DNA from: Phalacrocorax aristotelis
Taxonomy: Eukaryota; Chordata; Aves; Suliformes; Phalacrocoracidae
Assembly: GCF_949628215.1 (NCBI RefSeq)
Contig: NC_134277.1
Location: 55,686,918-55,750,917, forward strand
Reading direction: 5' to 3'
Length of the DNA stretch: 64,000 bases
Below are positions 46,101-61,100 of the stretch, piece by piece; the first letter of the stretch is position 1, and each line of letters begins with the position of its first letter. The notes below the pieces were generated by a model. It ran no database searches. It saw only the letters and a program-made list of their open reading frames with translations, and had not been told where the DNA came from. Made by a program: the position numbers and the translations under genes.

Positions 46101-49100
46101 CCATACCCATCACAGGAGCCACCAGCCCATCAAGTCCCATCTCAAGCCCAGGGGAACACAGGAGCACAGGGTCAGGCACAACTGAAATTAAGGACTCAGA
46201 AGAAGGGACACCCTGCGTGGGCTCCTCCCAGGGCTATCCCAGGAGAACCTCAACCTCACTACTGGTTGGAGCTGGGGGCACAGAGCTGCAGCAGCCTCGC
46301 CTCTCTTGGGCTGCTGGATCTGTCATGATTCCCCTAACACACCCTCCCATGCACTGACATGAGTTACCTGAGACACATCAGCCTCCTTTTCTTCTCCCTG
46401 AGCTTTGTCACCTTCAGCAACACCCTCCTGCTCAGTGGTAGCAGCACCATCACCAGCTCCTGCTGCCACAGCCGCACTGTATTCTGCTGCTGCAGCCCCC
46501 TCGGTGGCAGGTACCCCCTACAAACAACAGGAGGAAGGGACTTTTCAGGATAAGATTTCTGGATATCTGCTGGAGAGACCATGGACCAGCCTCTGCTCTG
46601 CGACTTCCCTGGGTGGTGCCAATCCATGACCTTGGTTTCATTGGGGTTTCTCATGATTTGTGAGGAAGAGCAGCGCCAGGGGCTGCCCTCCTGGCCCAAT
46701 GCACCGCATGGGGAGCGTAGGGATAAGCTTGCACAGTGGAGATGATTAACAGGTGTGAAAGAGACATTTATGAAACCTCGCTAAGCACATTTAGCAGACT
46801 CCCCAGTGGAGTAACTAACAGTTTGCCAAGGCTCTAGTATTTTTTCCTTCTCTTGCCTTCAAGCTGTATTGTGGAAGAAATTCACCACAGGTTTCTGCTT
46901 AGGAGAGGAGCTCGAAAGCTGTCCAGGTGTCCACAGGACCCTGCTAGTGGAGTCTGTCCTTGTGAGGAGGCTCCAAGCCTTCTCCAGCTACTATCATCTA
47001 CCTCTAGACTTGGGCTTGCTTCAAAAATATTGCCTTGATTACACACTCCTTTCTAACAGCCAGACTTGCAAATCAGGCTATATCTGTGAGCAAATATATT
47101 CTATGGCTGGATAAAGATCAGAAATCTTCATATTCCATCACGTATCAGAAAAAAATATAACCGTAACAATCTATAGCTAGGTCAGTATGATAAAAAAAGA
47201 AACACACACAAAAGCCCATTCAGTCTGGATATGACTAAACGATTTGTGATTAGTCCATGTTGAAAAGTTAATGTGTGTTTTGTTCCAGTTCTTGAAAGGT
47301 AGATAGAAAAGTACCTGCCTATAGATCAATGTTGAATCCTTCATATGTTGCTGTAATCTACATATCGCTCTAGTATTTGTATTGGTATATACTGGTATGT
47401 GCTTACAGTAGCATATTAGTTATACACTTACAGTGGATTAATCTCATTCTGTCAATCCAATTGACTTCAACATGGAATTTTTAACATATGGCAGACAGCA
47501 CCAGGATAAAGTAAAAACACTGAAGAAAAATTGTGTTCTAGGTACAATGTCAACCTACAGTTAGGAGAAACATCTCTGATCTCCAGTTAACAGCTGATAC
47601 TCTATTTCCTCAGTTTGATCCTTCTTCCACGGATCAGGCTCTCTCAGCTACCTGAACTCAACTTGAACTAACTGCAATTGTTCATGGGCATTCTTCAGGC
47701 ATTGTGTTTTAGCAATATCTAATATTCAGCATTACTCCTATTCACTGCTGTTAATTGATGTGATAAAGAAATTCTTCTGGAATCCTTGAAGGCAGAAAAT
47801 ACTATAGGGTTTTGTTGAAATCACAGGAGAAGCTTTAGTTTAAATTGAAAATGCTGCTGGCAAAGGATGCCCTATCATAAAAAGAAGTAACATCAAAAAA
47901 CATGGGCAGATGTTGGTATCTTCTCCTGTGACTTGTAAGGCATGCAAGCTTGCCACCCATAGTATTACCAATTTTAGCAGCCTTGACCGAAGATGATGTT
48001 TAAATAAATGTTGAGTGTAAAAGCCCTGGAAGAGGCTAGTAGGAAAGAGGGGGAACAGCGTGCGTATCAGATTGATTTTATACCCTATGCTTCTAACAGC
48101 ATGCTGCAGAAATTGATCTTGTTGTCTGTTGTGATTAGGATCAACAGTTCTTTCCTATTTATTAGATTTGTATAGCCCATTTTATTTCACTACGGAGGAG
48201 AATACTAATTCACATGAATCAGCTCTCAAATGCCTGGCTCTGAAAGGACGATGCTCTCACAGCCTGTAGCCATGAGTCACTGAATGCAGACCACAGCTCA
48301 CAGTTGCACAATCATTTGTTCTTGTGTCTTAAGAGTACAAAACCAATGCAAGCTAGATGATTAAAAAAAAACTTTTACAAAAATGCATGTGAGGTAGCAC
48401 AGAATGAACCTCACTATCAGCCTCAAATAGATTTGATTAGTATGAAGAAGAAAAAAAATAAAAGGGATGCTCATCCCACTGAATTCATACCCAACTATGG
48501 TGAACCACATACTTCCAGATATAATTACCTGTATTGCCTTACTTCATATTGAAAACAAATCCTACAAACCTCTTTTCTGTAGGTCATCAATAATATTAGA
48601 CAGTCTAATAGTATTTGAAATTAGCTACCTCTAGCCGTATTATTGACATTTGGACATTTGTCCCATTATACCAACCACACAGGGGACAAAGGAAGGGTCA
48701 TCTAGTATAATGATGCCTGTGATAGAAGAACCACTTGACTGTCTTAACTGCAGCAGAAGTGAATGCTTCTTTACCTAGGATGCAGCCGATTCACAGGGTT
48801 GCACTCTCTTGTTAACATTGCTGTCAGCTCAACACAATGGCACAGATTCAGCTGCAGCAAGAATGAGCCCAGGGAGAGGAGGAGGAGGGATACTGAGCCT
48901 ACAGCTGGGAGTCTACCAGAGGAGCTCCCTGAGCTATGCCTGTTCTCCAGAGCTGAAGATCTTGCCCCATGGCTAGATTTAGAAAGGGACTGGGTAATTT
49001 TTATGGTGGTTATAATTGCAGCTAAGCTAGCTAATACAATGTCAAGAGGAACTAATCATCATGCTTTAGGGAACACATCAATTGCTTGCAAAGTCTTGAA

Positions 49101-52100
49101 AGACTTTTGGGGCAGTACTGAGGAATTTGTTATGCAAGTTACAGTATCAAAGGGATCACCCTCACTGTAGGCCAGATATCAGCTTAGCAAATAGCTTTAT
49201 CTCTTATGGCAGCTCTTCTGCATACAGTAATACTGCTCTTTTAAACAGAACACCAGGTCTAACTCACCAGATAAAAGATGTCAACTTTATCAGGACAAGT
49301 GGTATTAGAATAAAGGGGAAAGATTTCAAAGAATTAGGCTTGGTGTTCAGAGGATAGTGAGGAGTATCTTGCATGTTTCTTCTTGGACCAGACTTGGGAG
49401 TGAGAAGCCAATGCTAGAGAAGCAATGCAACACTCTGTTGCACTGTGTCAACACCAAGCTGGACTTGATCTACTACTCCTATCGTGTACTTTCTTGCTAG
49501 TGTAATTCCAATGATTTCTACCCAGATGTGGAAGCGCTGGTGAGGAGTACAGCACCAGTGAGTCCCAAACTCACTTCCCAGTGTCACTGGGATACCCTGG
49601 AGCTGCAGATACATATCTGTGCAAGTCTAGTAGAGCTAATGCTGTTTTACAGCAGGGTAACAAACCCAGGCTTGGACAGCTGGACTCACCATGTTCTGAA
49701 ACCAAAGAGAATGGAGCCCAGTTCATGATCTTTTTGTATATGTTGTGGCACCAAAACGAGTAACAACAAAAAAGAAGGTTGTCAGCACCTTGGGGTACAA
49801 ATCCTAAGTGGTTAATAACTAGGAGTTACAATCTCTTTCTCAGTCCCTCCTTCTCTCCCTGCATTTAATATGTAGCCATTCCTCTTGTGCTGCTCTCTGT
49901 GCACATTTCAACACATTATAGTTTCACTTCTGTATGGAAGGATTCACAACAAGTAGTTTTCTCACCTCTGAAGAAATATAAGCAAAATACAGTTGTTCAA
50001 GTCCACACATGCACAGCTTAAAGTATGTCACTTGGCTTTTCAGTTGCTTTGTAATTTGTTTTTAACTGTATCTAACTTGATGCTGGATTTGTGCTTTAGC
50101 AAACAAACTTGTAATATGATTTTTTTCAAGTATCTGTTTTAGTTCAGGTCATATTGTGCTAGGAAAAATAAATGATCAACGTTGTTTTTTCTTTTTATAA
50201 GGATATTTACAGGAAGGCTAGGCAAACAAATTTATGAGAAGTGTAAAAGCTACTGGGAATCTATGCAACATACTTCCAAATGTCAATAGAAACAGCGCTG
50301 TACCTCCTTCTACCATGGAGCTGCTTTGTTTGCTGCCCCAAGATACCTATCACTCTATACTGCTGCAACAGGCAGCTTCTAAGGCAGGCCCTGCATTAAA
50401 TGAGGGGTGCTCTGGTGTTAGAATATATACCGCAGATATAGATATCTCTGTGCAGCGTTAGAATAGATACTGCAAGCTAGGCCACAGTTGCATTGTATCA
50501 GCCTGCATATTGACGACATGCAAATGACAAATATATTTTTTTGCCACGATTCTCTTGAAGATATTAAAGCACAACCACACTTTTGTGGCTGCTCGTATGT
50601 ACCTCGCTTTCTTTCTCAGCAACTCCAGTTGTCTCCTTATCCCCTGCCTCGACATTGTCCTGTATAAAGAGGAAATATGGTCATCACCTTACTCATGCTG
50701 AGGCAATGGCTGCAGAGAAATTGGTATTAATCAAGCTTAACAGAAGCACGGCACGTATGGGATGCAATGAAATGAATGGCTGGAACTAAATGGAACAGTA
50801 TATAGCAGGCAGAAAGATTCTTGCTACCACATATAATCTGAAATAGAAGTCGTTATAACCTAATACCCAACAAATAAAAACTTTTACATATGCCATCATC
50901 ACCATCACACTGTAAGTGCTAAGGACAATTTTATTTACTTTTATTATCTGTATTCTCATAATAGCATCAGCTTTGAAGAACTTTTTAGTAAGCTCAACCC
51001 ACCACACTGCTGACCTTGCAGTTTCCAGCAAGCTCAAGCTTCTCCCACCCAAGACTCAAACTGTTCCCATTACAACCTGCCACTGCCCCTGCAACTCACC
51101 AGTTTCAAGGTAAGCTTTCTAAAACACTTACTTCTTCCACTCATGTTGGACTGCAACTCATTTAAAGGGGCTGTTCAAAAGAGGTGGGTCACAAAGCTCA
51201 TTATTTTTTTGCAGAATCAAGTTTCTCTAGGTCCATATGCAGTGGTACATGCAGCAGGTGCCTGACATTTAAAAAATTAGACATGTGTCAGTGGTTTTCC
51301 AAACGTGACACCCGTTTAGGTGTTCAAGGGATTGAATACACTGAACAGTAATGGGCTCCCCCCAAGGAGTACTTTTTACCGCACAGATACCATCTAACAC
51401 TTGGTCCTTTTCTACAGAAGGTCAACAGTCAAAATTGCTATAATTCAGGCCTGGTTTGGAACAGTTGAAAGTGCTTTTCTTCTGTTCAGGTTTGACTCCC
51501 TGTGGACACAGGTTATTTCTAAAGACGATCTGCTGAGGAATAGCAAATCAAAGCCCTGTTACGGAAATCCACTTTGCTAATAAATTTTGAGCCTGCTTTG
51601 CAAACACAGCTAGGTCAGATTTTTCAAAAGGGCTGTAAGGATGAAGACAAATTCTGCAAACCTATGTGAGAACACGGTAAATTGGACCGTCTGCTTTAGC
51701 TATGAGAAATTAGGACTCGGTAACTCAGGCTCCAGCTAACTGCCTTCACACGCCCACAACTGTCACTCCAAAATTTCTACAAGTTTCAGCTGAAATGGCT
51801 GAATTTTCTTGTTTAATAAAAGGATGCGGAGTTATATCACTCATGTTTTTTCTAATCTAATCTTCTAGTATTGCCTGCAGTCACCTCATAAGCCCCAAAC
51901 ATGTCCAGATGCCAGGGCAAGGCAGCTGCTGACTGTGGTGTTACCATAGAAACCTCTCACGGCTTAATCCTGTTAAAATTACGATGTTATATAACCTTTT
52001 TAAAATATTATTTTTTAAAAAAATTTTATTTTATTTTTTATTTTTTTGAATCTGCCAAGCCTTTGCCATGGAGTCCTTGATTTTATAGTAAGCTTGAGGA

Positions 52101-55100
52101 GATTGTAGAGGGTCTTAAATAGAAAAAGCAAATATCAACCGCAAAGTATAATTATTTCTCACACTAGTGATGCATGCACGCCCACAGCCGTCTCTTTCTT
52201 TTTTTTTTTTTTTAAACACGGAAGAGATGTACACAAATGTTTCTATTGCCATAAAAGCTTTACGTCCAACTGCAGGTCGGTGCCTTTCCTACTTTTACTA
52301 TTAAAAAGTGCCAAATTCCTGCCATCAGCTATATTTACAAGTCCATTTGCCTTCAGAAATGAGCATCATCCTGCACTTTATAGTCAGGAATGTGCCAGCC
52401 TTTACCCTTCTCCAAATAACACCCTTGCAATATTCTCTGGTAAGAATCCCATCAGCCCAGCTTTGCGTCTCTTTGCAGAAGAATCTGATATTTTTAAATG
52501 AGGACTGTTTTGCAGGCTGTGTGAAAGCACAGTTTTTGTGGGAAAGGGGCAAGTAAGGAGAGCTCCCTTGCTTCCCAAAGCTTGGGACTCCCCAAAGTTA
52601 ATTTGACTAGTGTGCACTCATCAAATTAGTAGCATTTTGCTTTTGCTTTTTTGGTTAGTTGGAAGTTGGGATTTTGTGGATGGTGGGGTTTGAGAAGAGG
52701 GGCACGGTAACATGAACTATACCATTTTTAGGGCATGAAAGCCTAGTAAAAAGGATGACTGAAATAACATCTGAGTAAAGTAACAGACTAGTTCCATAAA
52801 CAGAAAAATCTGCTTCTGCAGACTTCAACAGAATGACGCTATTCTACATCAGTTCTCTCCCATATATGAGAACCATATATTTTTAATGGCCTCGTGCTCC
52901 AACTTTGCACCTGCACTTGCCTGCACATTCAGAATTCAGACACAGTTGACTGCTCTTCTCTATCTAACCATTGTATTGCTCTCCCAAATGACATGCTCCA
53001 CCATTTGGGCACTGTGAATTGTACCTACAGTGGGATTCAACCATAATCAGAGACCCTCAAAGCTGCAGGGTGTTTCCTGGCCTCTGCTGTACTTGCTCAG
53101 TGTCTGCAAAGAGCTGATCAGGAGGTGGTTTCATACATGCTTACACACAGCTTTGAAAATCACAGTATTTAGCTGAGTGTCTGACTGATTTAATGGGAGA
53201 ACATCAGAGTCTGGGCAGCCATCAGACCCAAAGCACTGAAAGGCTCTTTTCAAACTAATGAGTGTAATGGAAGTAGAAAAGCTGATCTCTGAGCAGTGCT
53301 TTCAACTCCAAGCACTGTCTCACATGTAGGAGAGGAAGAAAGGGAAATAACAAGATTTCATAAGCTTTCACTTTATTATAATGTCCTCGTGTCATCTATC
53401 TTTGAATGTGACAAAATGATCTGATGAGATGAGTAGTATTATTTGAAAAAAATATATCTGTGATTAATGCATTATATCCTTTAGGGTGTATCCTTTGGAT
53501 TTTACAGCTGCCTTTGGAGATGCTATGGAAGTAGTGAAACAACTGTTTTGATGTGCAGAAGTCCATGCAAGGACTTTTTACCATTGTTAACTTCACTTCT
53601 GTTGGTGCACATGGTCATTGTCTGCCTTTAATTACCAAACATTTTATCCCCTCCCCAAAAAGGATCAACTGTTGACAGCTACTAATAAAAACTTCATTTA
53701 TTCTACGACATTTGAGACCTGAAGGACGAAGACAAAAATATGTAGTGAGATCCCAGGCAGCAATTCTGATGAGCTCTTGTAACAAAGTCTTAGCAATCTT
53801 GTTGCAGATTTCTGAATTTACAAAGATTAGACATACGTGTAGGTATGTATATATATAAAATATACAAAGATACATAGATACAAATCTACAGAAATCTGTA
53901 GGCAGACTATGAAACAGCAAACAACTGAATCCAAAACTCCTTGGGTGGCAAGTGGTACCCTGTCCCCTGGAACATTCTCTCCCTCATTTAAATGAAAACC
54001 CTACCAGAAAATTTACGGTGAAGCTCCTATAATGAAGAATGCACGCCATAAATTTTCTGGATTAATGGGATGTGACAGGAAACTTACCACAGAAAAATTA
54101 AACTGATTAGTGGCTGTCACTCCAAACTGGAAGTTACTAAACTCAATAGAAAATTGCCAATAAGAAAGTATCTATCAATATTTTACAGCTCCACTTTTAA
54201 AGTAAAATGGCACTCATAAAGCAAATGAATGCAGAATTGCTGTCGAGACATGACATGTTTTGATCTTTTGCAACTCAGTGTACTTTTCCTTAGCTTTGAT
54301 CATATTTGTCATTAATCCTAATCTTCAAAACTCTTCTTTGTAAGTCCTGGAAAGCCCTTCCTGAAATAACAGCCCCTCAGAGCCAAATGCAGAATGACTC
54401 CAATTCAGACATTTTTTAAGATCAACTCTTCAAGCTTTTTTTCCCAAAATAGCAATGACAACTTCATATTCAAAAAGCAACAAAAACCAAGGCACAAACC
54501 TAATAAAAACTGTTTAACTTCTATTTAATGCCTATGGTCTTCCTCCTGGATTGCTCTTAAATTGCCTGGCTCTGGCACCATGTTTCTCTCTGCTTCTGTC
54601 CCAACAGCTCCGCAGTCTTGTGCTTTGGCTAGAGCAGCAGCTGACAGACCATGAACCCAGAACTCCTCACAGACAGTCAGGCAGCAAAAGGGATCATCTG
54701 AAAAGGTCATGCCAGCTGATGAGCAGATGCATGGTGCTGCAGCCACAGCATTTAATAAGTGCTTAAGACGTGCAACAGGATTCAGAGCATTGCTTTGTCT
54801 TAATGCAAGGCAAAAAGGAGCTGCTTCCTTTTAGAAAAATGGCAAACTTGTTTTACAATTTGCTTCTTCATTAAATCCTTAGAGATAATCCAAATAAAAC
54901 CACATAGAAACAACCTTTTCAGCTTCATTAATATCTGTTCTTCCACATTATTCCCTGCCTGATTTCCCATCCCGCCTCTCTCCACCCTCCCTCCCTCCTC
55001 CTTCATTCCAAACTATCAAATTTACTTTGACTAGACATGAGGTGTTCTACACAATAGTTTAATAAAACACTGTCCCTCAGACAGGCAATTTCATTGTTTG

Positions 55101-58100
55101 CCTTACTACAGAGTTGACAAGATATTACTGTGATTTATATCATCTGAAAAGGAAACACACAGGAGGGGAAGAGCCTGGTCTCCACAGACCATGAAGCTTT
55201 CTTAGTTCGGTTACGTTACTGTAAGGGGATGATCCTGAAGTCACTTGCTCCAGCGTGTACCATGGAACCAAACAAAAAGTGAATTTAAAAAAAATGAAAT
55301 AACTATTAAAAATTCATGCAAGTGTAATCAGAATTAAACCCTAAACATAGTTCTGGGGAACACACCAAGACTGCTTCCCTCCATAGCTGTGATGCTGCTA
55401 AGAGCCTACGGAGAATGGGAAGGGCTGGACAGAGGTGGGGATTATCTTCCCTTTCCCCCAGAGCCTTCCAGAGCAGCCCACCCAGCACTGCCCTCCTTTC
55501 CTTCCACAAGAAATTATTTTTCCTCTCTTAGGAAGATGGGAGTAAGGAAGGAATGATAACTAGGCAGGTGTTACAGCTGAAGCTCAGCTTGCCTCTGCAT
55601 CATCCATGCTGGATACCATTTTTTAATCTCATGGTACAGACAGCTGGAACCTCCCAAACTCATCAGTCTTTAAGAAGGTCTTTAAATTACATTTGTACTC
55701 CAGAACCTTGCACACCAACACTAGTACTTCCTTCTTTTTGCTCAAAGCAGTTTGCTTAGTATCACCTGTGGCTTTTGCATGGGTCTCACACCTCCATCAG
55801 ATAACCAGCCTGTCCTTGGGGGTAGAGCTAGTGGCCCTAATGCTACCCCTCTAAGTTAATGACACTACCCAACCTGGAGTCATTGATAAATGTCTCCATC
55901 AGGCTTGTAAAGTCCGAGCCATTGCCATTAATAAAAATGTTAAACAAGACCAGCTCCAGAGACAGATCCATGAGACGCTACTGTAGCTGCACATCTGGTA
56001 AGTCTTCTGTCCATGCTCTGTGCTCCCACATCTATAGGTGCCAACTACTTCCACTTTCTTCAGCTAATTTGTATCTACATCAGCCTACTTAATATTGCTT
56101 CCCACACAGAGTATATCAAACGCTTACTGAAAACCATCTGCTTTTATGATGAACTGGGTATCATCATTCCTGCTTAACAGATGAACGTATACAGGGACTC
56201 ACCCAGGGCCAAGAGCAGTTCAGCAAGCTGAACCTTGTTCTTCTGGGAACACTTACAGCATCAAACCATGCCTGATGGTCAAAAAGCACAGCTATACAGC
56301 TTTCACTGGCTTCTGTGGCAGAGGAACTGACCCACAAAACAACTCCTTTTTCTGTCCAGTTTTTCAGTAGTAATCTGCATATTCTAACAGTGACAAACAC
56401 TCATTAGAGATTTTGAACATGTTTTTGTCTTGAGGAAAGCATGAAAACTGTCAGCCTACAAAACCAGCTGTAATTTTCCTCTAGGGTTTCCTAGCCTGCG
56501 GGTATCACCCACCTCCAAGACCTTCTGACAGCAGTATGTAGAAGAGGAACTTCAGTGGGATAAAAAGGTTATTCACTAGGGCACCTGTTATAAAAAGGGA
56601 TGCTAGTCAGCAGAAAAACCCCATGCCTACCATCTCAGACCACCTCTTAATTTGTACTGGTATTGGGTGCCCTGCTTTTTTGTTCTTGCAGAGCTGTCTT
56701 TTCTTCTCCTCCCACTGTTTCCTGAATGCTGACATGTAAAAATCTCCAAAATGGCACTTGGGAGTTCCCTCTTCAGCTCACAGCTGGCTTCTAAAACCAT
56801 GAACCTTGTAGACATTTATATTACAATCAATTTTTCTGATATTTTCATGCTCTAGCAAGTACAATACAAGACGTACATTGGCTTAGTGCTTACAGCTCAG
56901 CTTGAAATGAAATGAGAGAACTGGTAATAAGGTCATATTTTTAAATGGCTTCAATTCTTTCCCCTCTGAAGTTCATCTGGAATCAAACAATCTGTGAAAC
57001 CACAATCACTCAACTGAACTTCAGTCTAAAATGCCAAACGTAAGAGGAATGACATTTTAGGGCTGAAAGGAGGACATGTGCTGGAGAAGAGTGCTGTGAC
57101 ACAGCCGGGCGCTGGGGAAACCGGCCATGGACAGACAGTAAAGAATGGAAAGGATGGCTGAAATGCAGCAGGCGCATTCACGATGACAAAAGGTGGCTCG
57201 GATGAGGCCTGGGAGGTGGCATGGGGGACAGGTCACTTACCGCAGCCTGCTCTGCTGGTTGGCCAGGCTCAGCAGGGACGGCCTCCTTTTCCACAACAGC
57301 AGCGGCAGGGGTTTCCTCGACCTTGGCTTCCCCGGGTGGAGCTTCTTCAGCTTCAGTCTTTTGTTTTATTGATTTTTAGGTAAACAGTGGAAAAATTGTT
57401 GAGGAGCACATGATAGTAGGGAGGGAGGAGGGTTATGGGAACTGTGCCTGGTACAGTGCTGCTTCAGGCTCAATCTTGCCAAGCTTTGCCGGGGAGAGGA
57501 TGGCAGTGCTTTGCCTTACAGCATATAAAGGGCATTTTCATCCTCAATGTTCTATACATAAACTGAGGCAGTCCTACATCCCTCCCTCACAAAAAAAGAA
57601 AGCACCAGCTTCCTGAGTCACAGAAAGGGACGATGGAAGTGGGAGAGGGTGCTCAGTTTGCTCAGAAATGCTCCAGATACTGATGGCAAGGCCACGAGTT
57701 GAAACTGGCACTCGTGTGTACCAACCCTGGGCTTCAAATATGGGTTTTTAAAATTATCCCTTCTTCTCTAGTTCTGGCTATTCTCAGACAATATAGTTCC
57801 TTCTCCAGTGAACATAAGAAGCAATTAGCAGAGACTCAAACAGTTTTTATATGCACAAGGGCAACCACTGGCTGCTTGAATTCTGGCAGTGTGAAAAACA
57901 TCCCTGGTTTCTTATTAAAATGCATTCCCTCCTGAGCTCCCAGTCACCCACAAGGCATCCATTTGTCAATCCACTACTGGGATTTCCACCCTTTTAAATT
58001 CTGGCCTAAGCTTCTTTTTTAGCAAGAGTATCTAGCAAATATCACCAGCCCTACAACACGTTCAGTCCTGCGGCAAAATAGCTCACAGTGAAAGTGCAAT

Positions 58101-61100
58101 CTCCAATGGCGACATCACTTTGCAAGTACACACGCATACAAGGGGAGAGCTGCCAGCTGTGCTCAGCATATTCCATTTATAAAGATGGCTGACTCAACCA
58201 GATAAAATAACACCAGTAGATTAATTTGCCATGAACAAATTGCTCAGCATAATATGAAGCTCAAAAGCTATTTAGCTGCTTTGCAGTAACAGGCAGCTGG
58301 CTAGAAGGTCTCCTGTGATGAAGAGACAGCTTCCATGAAATTCTTAAAGATAACAAAACCTTCTCGTCCATGATATCTTTCATGAAAAAACCCCATAGCC
58401 TCTCACTTCTTTTCTCGCATATTCCTTAAGCAGACTGATTTTTAATGAGGTACAGTCTGCTTAAGCAAGACCTTCAGGGTTTAACATAGCATGAACGAAC
58501 ATTCATTATATTATACCATGCTGTGCAGAAATCTCTCTGTGTAATGCATTAATGCCAGCTCTAGGGAATTTCACAAAGAAGAAATAGGACTGAAATGGGA
58601 AACACAAAATGGATTTATCCCAGGTAAGATATCTAATGAGTTTCCTGAGGTTTAATGCTGGAAGAAACTTTCAGGCTTAAAATCACAGGTAACGTGTCGT
58701 GACGCAGATTGCATTGATGTGTGTCAAGACGCTTGTGGACAAGCAGTCTTCAGACTAGTTACCACATTTCAGCTGCAAGTAAAGATACTCTCACCATGTT
58801 CAGTAACCATGACGAACATGAGCACCACCAGGGTAATTATACAAAAGCCACATTAAATAATACTGAGTATCATTCTGCTGCTACGAAGTAGCTAGAGCAC
58901 TCACCCAGCAATGCTGCTATTCCACATCCTTACTCCAGGCTAAGCAAAGACTGTAAGAGAAACTAAGAAACTGCCCAAGTATGATCACTTCCAAAAAGAT
59001 TCTCCGCCCCTTAGAAGTAGACTGTGCCTACTATTAATTTGTGGAGAGTGGATAAAGCTACAGCAGTATTGGAGATATTTAAGCAGCCATCGTGTACCAT
59101 CATGTACACCTCTCTGCTGTACACTGGACCATAGTACCCATTCTTGTAACTTCTTAAATGCAATAAATGAACAACTGTTTGACTACACCTTTGAAAAGTA
59201 AACATATCGTAGAACATCCAGGTTTTCTTTTTCACTGCACTATCCTTGTGAACAACTGTTTCGGTGAGAAAAGATATACAACTACACTACAATGATATCA
59301 TCCACCAACCCTTCCAGGTTTAGATTTTGTGATTTAGAGGATGGAAAACTCAAAAAAGGAGAAAACATCTTTGCACAAAGGAAAAATTATGCCATTTTTT
59401 GCAAGGCATTTAAAAAGGAAGCAAAAGCCACCACTTACCAAAGGCTCTGTCACATTCTCATTTGATTGCACTGTAAATGCAGAGGTATCCTAGATATAGA
59501 AATGAAAAACAATGGTGCAAAAATATTTGAAAGGGGATGTTTGCAGGTGTCTGTTAAAGACCTGATTTTTTTAGTGGTTTATTCAGGTAAAGGAATAAGT
59601 AAATTCACATAGAATAAGATGAGAAATAGGTAATCTAAAAAGGTATTAATAATAATTATTATTAGTTAAGCACTATAAATATTAAATACATTCCTTTTCA
59701 ATTATACATCCTATGCTTCTAAACCATGCAATGTTATTAAAGGCAGTGAAAAACCCTTCATTAAATACATATGAATTGCAAGGACTTTGTTTCAGGCGCA
59801 ATGCACTTATGTCTAAGTTGTGAAACTCAGAATCTTTTTTGCAGACTACACATGCCCATGTCTGGGGAGTACACTAGCTCTAAGCTACTTTCACATCCTC
59901 TTGATTCTGGGCTTTTATCTGAATGGTAACTATAGGAATTACTGACACAAAATTTTACCTGCATTAAGAGGGTGTGAAAATGGAGATATTCTCCAACATA
60001 TTAGTCATTCAGAACCAATTAATCTGCAAAAAATTCATGGCCCAAATCCTTTTCCTGGTGCGGTTGGGGCATCAAAGTTTGATTTCTTCAGGGCAAACAT
60101 TTTGCCTTAATTATTAGAGGTGGTAACCGTGGATCCTTTACTAATTTAAATATCCTGCAGCAGAATGGTTAAGCACTGCAAGACTCATTTCCATCCTTGT
60201 ATAAGTTCAGCCTTTTTGGGTGCTTTTAAAAAACGGTGTACAGAGTGTGCTGTGGGTGGGCCAGTCTCTAAAAGGATGCTGGAAATTAATGAGGCCCCAG
60301 GTTATCCACCTGAAACTTCAGATCTTGGCACAATCCTGGAGTTTGATAGCAAAACATGGTATCTTCATGTGCTGTATCTCTGTGATGCCTAACACAGAGT
60401 CTCACCATCAGCACAGCAGTGAACAAATAATTTAGGTTTAACTTTCAGATTAAAATATATCTTAAATGAAAATAAAGATGCAGAAACAAAGAGAACTCGT
60501 TATATATATACATACACACAGAGCCACTGGAAGTATCTGAACCTAAGGAAACCACACTTTACAGGATTTCGGTATTATGAAAAAAATCTACAAAAGAGAA
60601 CAATAAAAAAACTAAACCAGCCCTTTTAGGAGCAGAAAAATCAGTCCCACTAAGGTAGTCAGATCTTTGCTATTAAATTCAGTCAGGCCAAAGTACCAAG
60701 AGTATCAGCATCATTCTAGTAACATCTAGGAATAATTTCTGAGAGAGATAAGGTTTAGATTTAAGTCAGTATGACATCACTGTGCAGCTCATCTGTAGAA
60801 CAGATTTTCTGCCAATCCTAATCCCTTCCGAACAGCATAGAAAAAAAATAATCTCAAAACATGTTTATTTCTTACCTGTGCAAATCCATTAAATGCTGCG
60901 CTGGGTGCCTAAGTAGAAGTGAAGATCAGAAGAAATTATCATTTATTTACTAAATCAGAACATGAGTCAAAACATTTTTATTTGCAAAATAAAAATGTAG
61001 GCCAGACATTATAAAAAGAAGAAATAAAATAATAAAATTAAGGGTAAGGCAGCAAGAAATTTGACGACAGTGCTATTTGATAACAGGTGTCACAGGCTTA

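Larger units (their letters stand above)
50660..57240 (-). other. AMPH intron (about 6.6 kb)
   Basis: Contains A/T-rich low complexity at about 52003-52050, a poly-T run at 52197-52214 and an AT repeat at 53846-53865. A decayed LINE-like stretch lies at 55860-56160. No further exon recognised. Confidence 0.5.

Noticed and set aside
48763-49170. 135-codon plus-strand open frame in an AMPH intron
   Set aside because: No similarity, no splice signals and opposite strand to AMPH; likely chance.
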